Below are positions 61,790 to 64,000 of a stretch of DNA of 64,000 nt, piece after piece. Made by a program: the position numbers and the translations under genes. Numbering within the stretch: position 1 is the stretch's first letter; every line of letters starts with the position of its first letter. This DNA comes from Thalassospira lucentensis (GTDB taxonomy: Bacteria; Pseudomonadota; Alphaproteobacteria; Rhodospirillales; Thalassospiraceae): NCBI RefSeq assembly GCF_001613805.1, contig NZ_LPVY01000021.1, forward strand, positions 310,001 through 374,000, read 5' to 3'. The notes under the pieces are model-generated. The model was not told the DNA's origin, made no database searches, and was given only the letters and a program-made list of their open reading frames with translations.

Positions 61790-62440
61790 ATGCGAAATAT
61801 CGACCCAAGAACCCTGAAACGCCGCGAAGCGCTTATCGATGCGGCCCGTGAACTTTTCTGTGAGCACGGCCTTTCGGGCACGACACTTGAAATGATCACG
61901 GCCGAGGCAGGCGGGTCCCGCCGGACAATTTACGAGCTGTTTGGCAATAAGGACGGCGTTTTCGAAGCGGTGATTCGCGATTGCACGGGACGTGTGGTTG
62001 CGGTCATGGCCGATCTGGAATTGTCGCAGATGCCGTTGCGCGCCGCCCTGATCCGTTTTGGCGAAACACTGATGACACTTCTGACGACACCGGAAACCAT
62101 CCGCTATATGCGGTTGTTTCTGTCCGAAGTTCCGCGTTTCCCGCATCTGGGCAAGGTGTTTTATGAAAGCGGCCTGATGACCGGACGCCGGATCATCACA
62201 TCCTATTTCGAACGCCAGATGGAAGAAGGCAATTTCCCGAAGAGCGACCCAAAACAGGCGGCCGTGTTTTTCACAAGCCTGCTTAAGGCCGATTACGATT
62301 TCCGGCAGATGACCTATGTCGGCTGGGAACCGCATGCAAAGGATTTGCATAGCCATGTGATTGCCGCGGTCGATATGTTCCTACGCGGATATGGCATTGA
62401 TCCGGCAACCGTCGACCAGAAAGCCCCGGTGCAGGCATAA
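61790..62440 (+). CDS. TetR/AcrR-family transcriptional repressor
   Basis: 216 residues. The helix-turn-helix at the N-terminus reads RREALIDAARELFCEHGLSGTTLEMITAEAGGSRRTIYELFGNKDGVF. The C-terminal ligand domain is of the AcrR type (YMRLFLSEVPRFPHLGKVFYESG). It should repress the divergent EmrAB-type pair and itself through the TGGTA-N8-TACCA sites and release them on drug binding. ATG 61790 is used; the frame opens inside operator 2. Confidence 0.88.
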   Translation: MRNIDPRTLKRREALIDAARELFCEHGLSGTTLEMITAEAGGSRRTIYELFGNKDGVFEAVIRDCTGRVVAVMADLELSQMPLRAALIRFGETLMTLLTTPETIRYMRLFLSEVPRFPHLGKVFYESGLMTGRRIITSYFERQMEEGNFPKSDPKQAAVFFTSLLKADYDFRQMTYVGWEPHAKDLHSHVIAAVDMFLRGYGIDPATVDQKAPVQA

Positions 62441-62466
62441 GCCTGCCGCACCAGAGGTTCCCTGGC

Positions 62467-62637
62467 TCAGAACATGATCAGCAGACGATAGGCAATCGGT
62501 CCCATCATCGTGATCACCCCGATCCAGACAAGGGCAAGCCCCCATCCCCGGTCGCGGAAGCTGTATCCAACGCCCAAAAGGCAAAAGCCGACAATACACA
62601 ACGCGATGATGATATTGGTTTCATAAGGCAGGTTCAT
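62467..62637 (-). CDS. Small membrane protein (about 56 residues)
   Basis: MNLPYETN is followed by two hydrophobic helices (IIIALCIVGFCLLGVGYSF and GLALVWIGVITMMGPIAYRL). GGGG six bases before ATG 62637 supports this start over the longer frame from 62697. It is convergent with the TetR gene. An FNR-like box lies about 100 nt upstream. The family is not recognised; it may be a small accessory subunit. Confidence 0.6.
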   Translation of the reverse strand: MNLPYETNIIIALCIVGFCLLGVGYSFRDRGWGLALVWIGVITMMGPIAYRLLIMF

Positions 62638-63045
62638 GGTATCCCCCATGCGCTTCCGGTTTGGCAATGCCGGAGTCTTCCCCCTTGAACCCGACAAATG
62701 CGAGTTTGACCCATTCCATAACCGCTTTCTTTGATCAGGATCATGCCGCCTTACATGACATACCCCTTGCCCGTGTTTTGCATATTAATTCAGGCAATGG
62801 TGTAAATATCGGACAAACCAGCGTTTTTCCGGGCCATCTCGCAACCGGTCAAAGTGCAAAAACCCGCCAGTTTCCGCCTTGCGCGAAAGTCTTAACAACG
62901 ATGTTGCGCCGCCCTCTTTGATTTTCTGATTTCATCCTGTATGTTGCGGGCTCCCGACGCGGCCAGGGCGCTCCCTCGCGCGCCGGATGACATGTCAAAT
63001 GGCAGCCGCGCTGTATCCTGGCCGCGGCCAGAAAGGGAGTATTCC
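62638..63045. other. Intergenic region between the small membrane protein and icd
   Basis: 408 nt. It holds an FNR-like box (62731-62744), a candidate sigma-70 promoter for icd (TTGATT at 62918-62923, 16-nt spacer, TATGTT at 62940-62945), and a 9-bp stem GCGGCCAGG (62959-62967) with CCTGGCCGC (63017-63025) in the icd leader. GGGAG at 63035-63039 is the icd ribosome-binding site. No further gene is supported. Confidence 0.5.
62731..62744. promoter_or_regulatory. FNR/CRP-type box
   Basis: TTGAT-CAGG-ATCAT at 62731-62744 matches TTGATNNNNATCAA in nine of ten fixed positions. It is about 94 nt upstream of the small membrane-protein gene on the minus strand and about 300 nt before icd. Oxygen-responsive control of the small gene is more likely by distance. 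Confidence 0.45.
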
Positions 63046-64000
63046 ATGAGCAAGATTCAAGTGAAGAATCCCGTCGTCGAGCTCGACGGCGACGAAATGA
63101 CCCGGATCATCTGGGATTTCATTAAAACCAAGCTGATCCTGCCGTATCTCGAGATTGATCTTAAATATTACGATCTGTCGGTTCAGAAACGTGACGAGAC
63201 CAACGACCAGATCACCATTGATGCGGCAAATGCCATCAAGGAACATCGCGTTGGCGTAAAATGCGCGACCATCACCCCGGACGAGCAGCGCGTCGAGGAA
63301 TTCGGCCTGAAGAAAATGTGGAAGTCGCCGAACGGCACCATCCGCAACATCATCGGCGGTACCGTTTTCCGCCAGCCGATCATCTGCTCGAACGTTCCAC
63401 GTCTGGTTCCGGGTTGGACGCAGCCGATCGTTATCGGTCGTCATGCCTTTGGTGACCAGTACCGCGCGACCGACTTCAAGGTTCCTGGTGCAGGCAAACT
63501 GACCATCAAGTTCCAGCCGGCAGACGGCGGCGAGCCGATCGAACACGAAGTCTTTGACTTCCCGTCTTCGGGCGTTGCCATGTCGATGTACAACCTTGAT
63601 GAAAGCATCATCGGGTTTGCACGCGCCTGCATGAACTATGGCCTTGCTCTTGGCTGGCCGGTTTACCTGTCGACCAAGAACACGATCATGAAAGCCTATG
63701 ACGGCCGCTTCAAGGATCTGTTCGAGGAAGTCTTCCAGAACGAATTTGCAGATAAGTTCAAAGCAGCCGGCATCACTTATGAACACCGCCTGATCGACGA
63801 CATGGTTGCATGCGCGATGAAGTGGAATGGTGGTTTCGTCTGGGCTTGTAAGAACTATGACGGCGACGTTCAGTCCGACACCGTCGCACAGGGCTTTGGC
63901 TCGCTCGGTCTGATGACCTCGGTTCTGATGACGCCGGATGGGCAGACCGTTGAAGCAGAGGCAGCACACGGCACCGTCACCCGCCACTATCGCCAGCACC
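63046..64000 (+). CDS. icd: NADP-dependent isocitrate dehydrogenase, 3' end beyond window
   Basis: 318 codons are visible, and the gene continues past 64000. The protein is the homodimeric, eukaryote-like NADP-IDH form found in alphaproteobacteria (about 405 residues when complete). Visible features are [21 protein letters not shown], the substrate-binding [19 protein letters not shown], and [27 protein letters not shown] with active-site Asp residues. It oxidises isocitrate to 2-oxoglutarate in the citric acid cycle. GGGAG precedes ATG 63046. The truncation is only the window edge. Confidence 0.95.
   Translation, partial: MSKIQVKNPVVELDGDEMTRIIWDFIKTKLILPYLEIDLKYYDLSVQKRDETNDQITIDAANAIKEHRVGVKCATITPDEQRVEEFGLKKMWKSPNGTIRNIIGGTVFRQPIICSNVPRLVPGWTQPIVIGRHAFGDQYRATDFKVPGAGKLTIKFQPADGGEPIEHEVFDFPSSGVAMSMYNLDESIIGFARACMNYGLALGWPVYLSTKNTIMKAYDGRFKDLFEEVFQNEFADKFKAAGITYEHRLIDDMVACAMKWNGGFVWACKNYDGDVQSDTVAQGFGSLGLMTSVLMTPDGQTVEAEAAHGTVTRHYRQH

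Noticed and set aside
60475-61851. 458-codon open frame on the plus strand
   Set aside because: Antisense to the HlyD-family gene and crossing the TetR operators; no recognisable protein features.

Overview
The window reads as chromosome of a free-living alphaproteobacterium, most like a marine Rhodospirillales of the Thalassospira type. This is an inference from protein character and overall base composition; no rRNA or other marker gene is present. Almost all of it is densely coding and moderately G+C rich. The clear exception is about 28.2-31.85 kb, where the sequence turns A+T rich. No rRNA, tRNA, insertion sequence or CRISPR array was found.

Layout. 0-4.6 kb: end of a LysR-type regulator, greB, a methyltransferase, a VOC-fold protein and the helicase hrpB. 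4.6-21.5 kb: an extracellular or capsular polysaccharide locus. It has two Wzy/ligase-like membrane proteins, a Wzc-like chain-length/tyrosine-kinase protein, a WecG/TagA glycosyltransferase with an unusual C-terminal extension, a seven-gene overlapping operon (four glycosyltransferases, a Wzx-like flippase and two proteins of unknown function), and a UDP-HexNAc 6-dehydrogenase (tviB type). No priming phosphotransferase or Wza-type outer-membrane exporter is in the window, so part of the pathway lies elsewhere. 21.7-24.7 kb: a leuS of an unusual, actinobacterial-looking type. 25-28.2 kb: a DUF5610-like protein, an unknown membrane protein and a periplasmic Cu/Zn superoxide dismutase.

28.2-31.85 kb: an A+T-rich accessory island with a DNA cytosine-5 methyltransferase and a Z1-domain helicase-like ATPase. 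It is the best candidate here for a little-described defence or restriction-type system. 31.9-34.9 kb: a methyltransferase, then queC-queD-queE for preQ0 synthesis, with a likely preQ1-I riboswitch just ahead of queC. 35-43.2 kb: small proteins, an AraC-type membrane regulator, and a PadR regulator with an RND adaptor and pump behind a striking double dyad operator. 43.3-46.6 kb: three orphan periplasmic binding-protein-like genes. 46.6-48.2 kb: pssA-psd, which convert CDP-diacylglycerol to phosphatidylserine and then phosphatidylethanolamine. 48.3-53 kb: a LysM protein, a membrane protein, a LOG-family protein, and a di-haem cytochrome c peroxidase with an FNR-like box.

53-58.9 kb: a LysR regulator, an Rrf2 regulator divergent from a thioredoxin-reductase-like flavoprotein, a DMT transporter that shares a palindrome with it, and a PhoD-like phosphatase. 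59-62.6 kb: an EmrAB-type efflux pair divergent from its TetR regulator with two matching operators, and a small membrane protein. 63.0 kb to the end: icd, cut off by the window edge. Starts were moved from the longest open frame wherever a ribosome-binding site or an overlap with the gene before it pointed to a shorter one.
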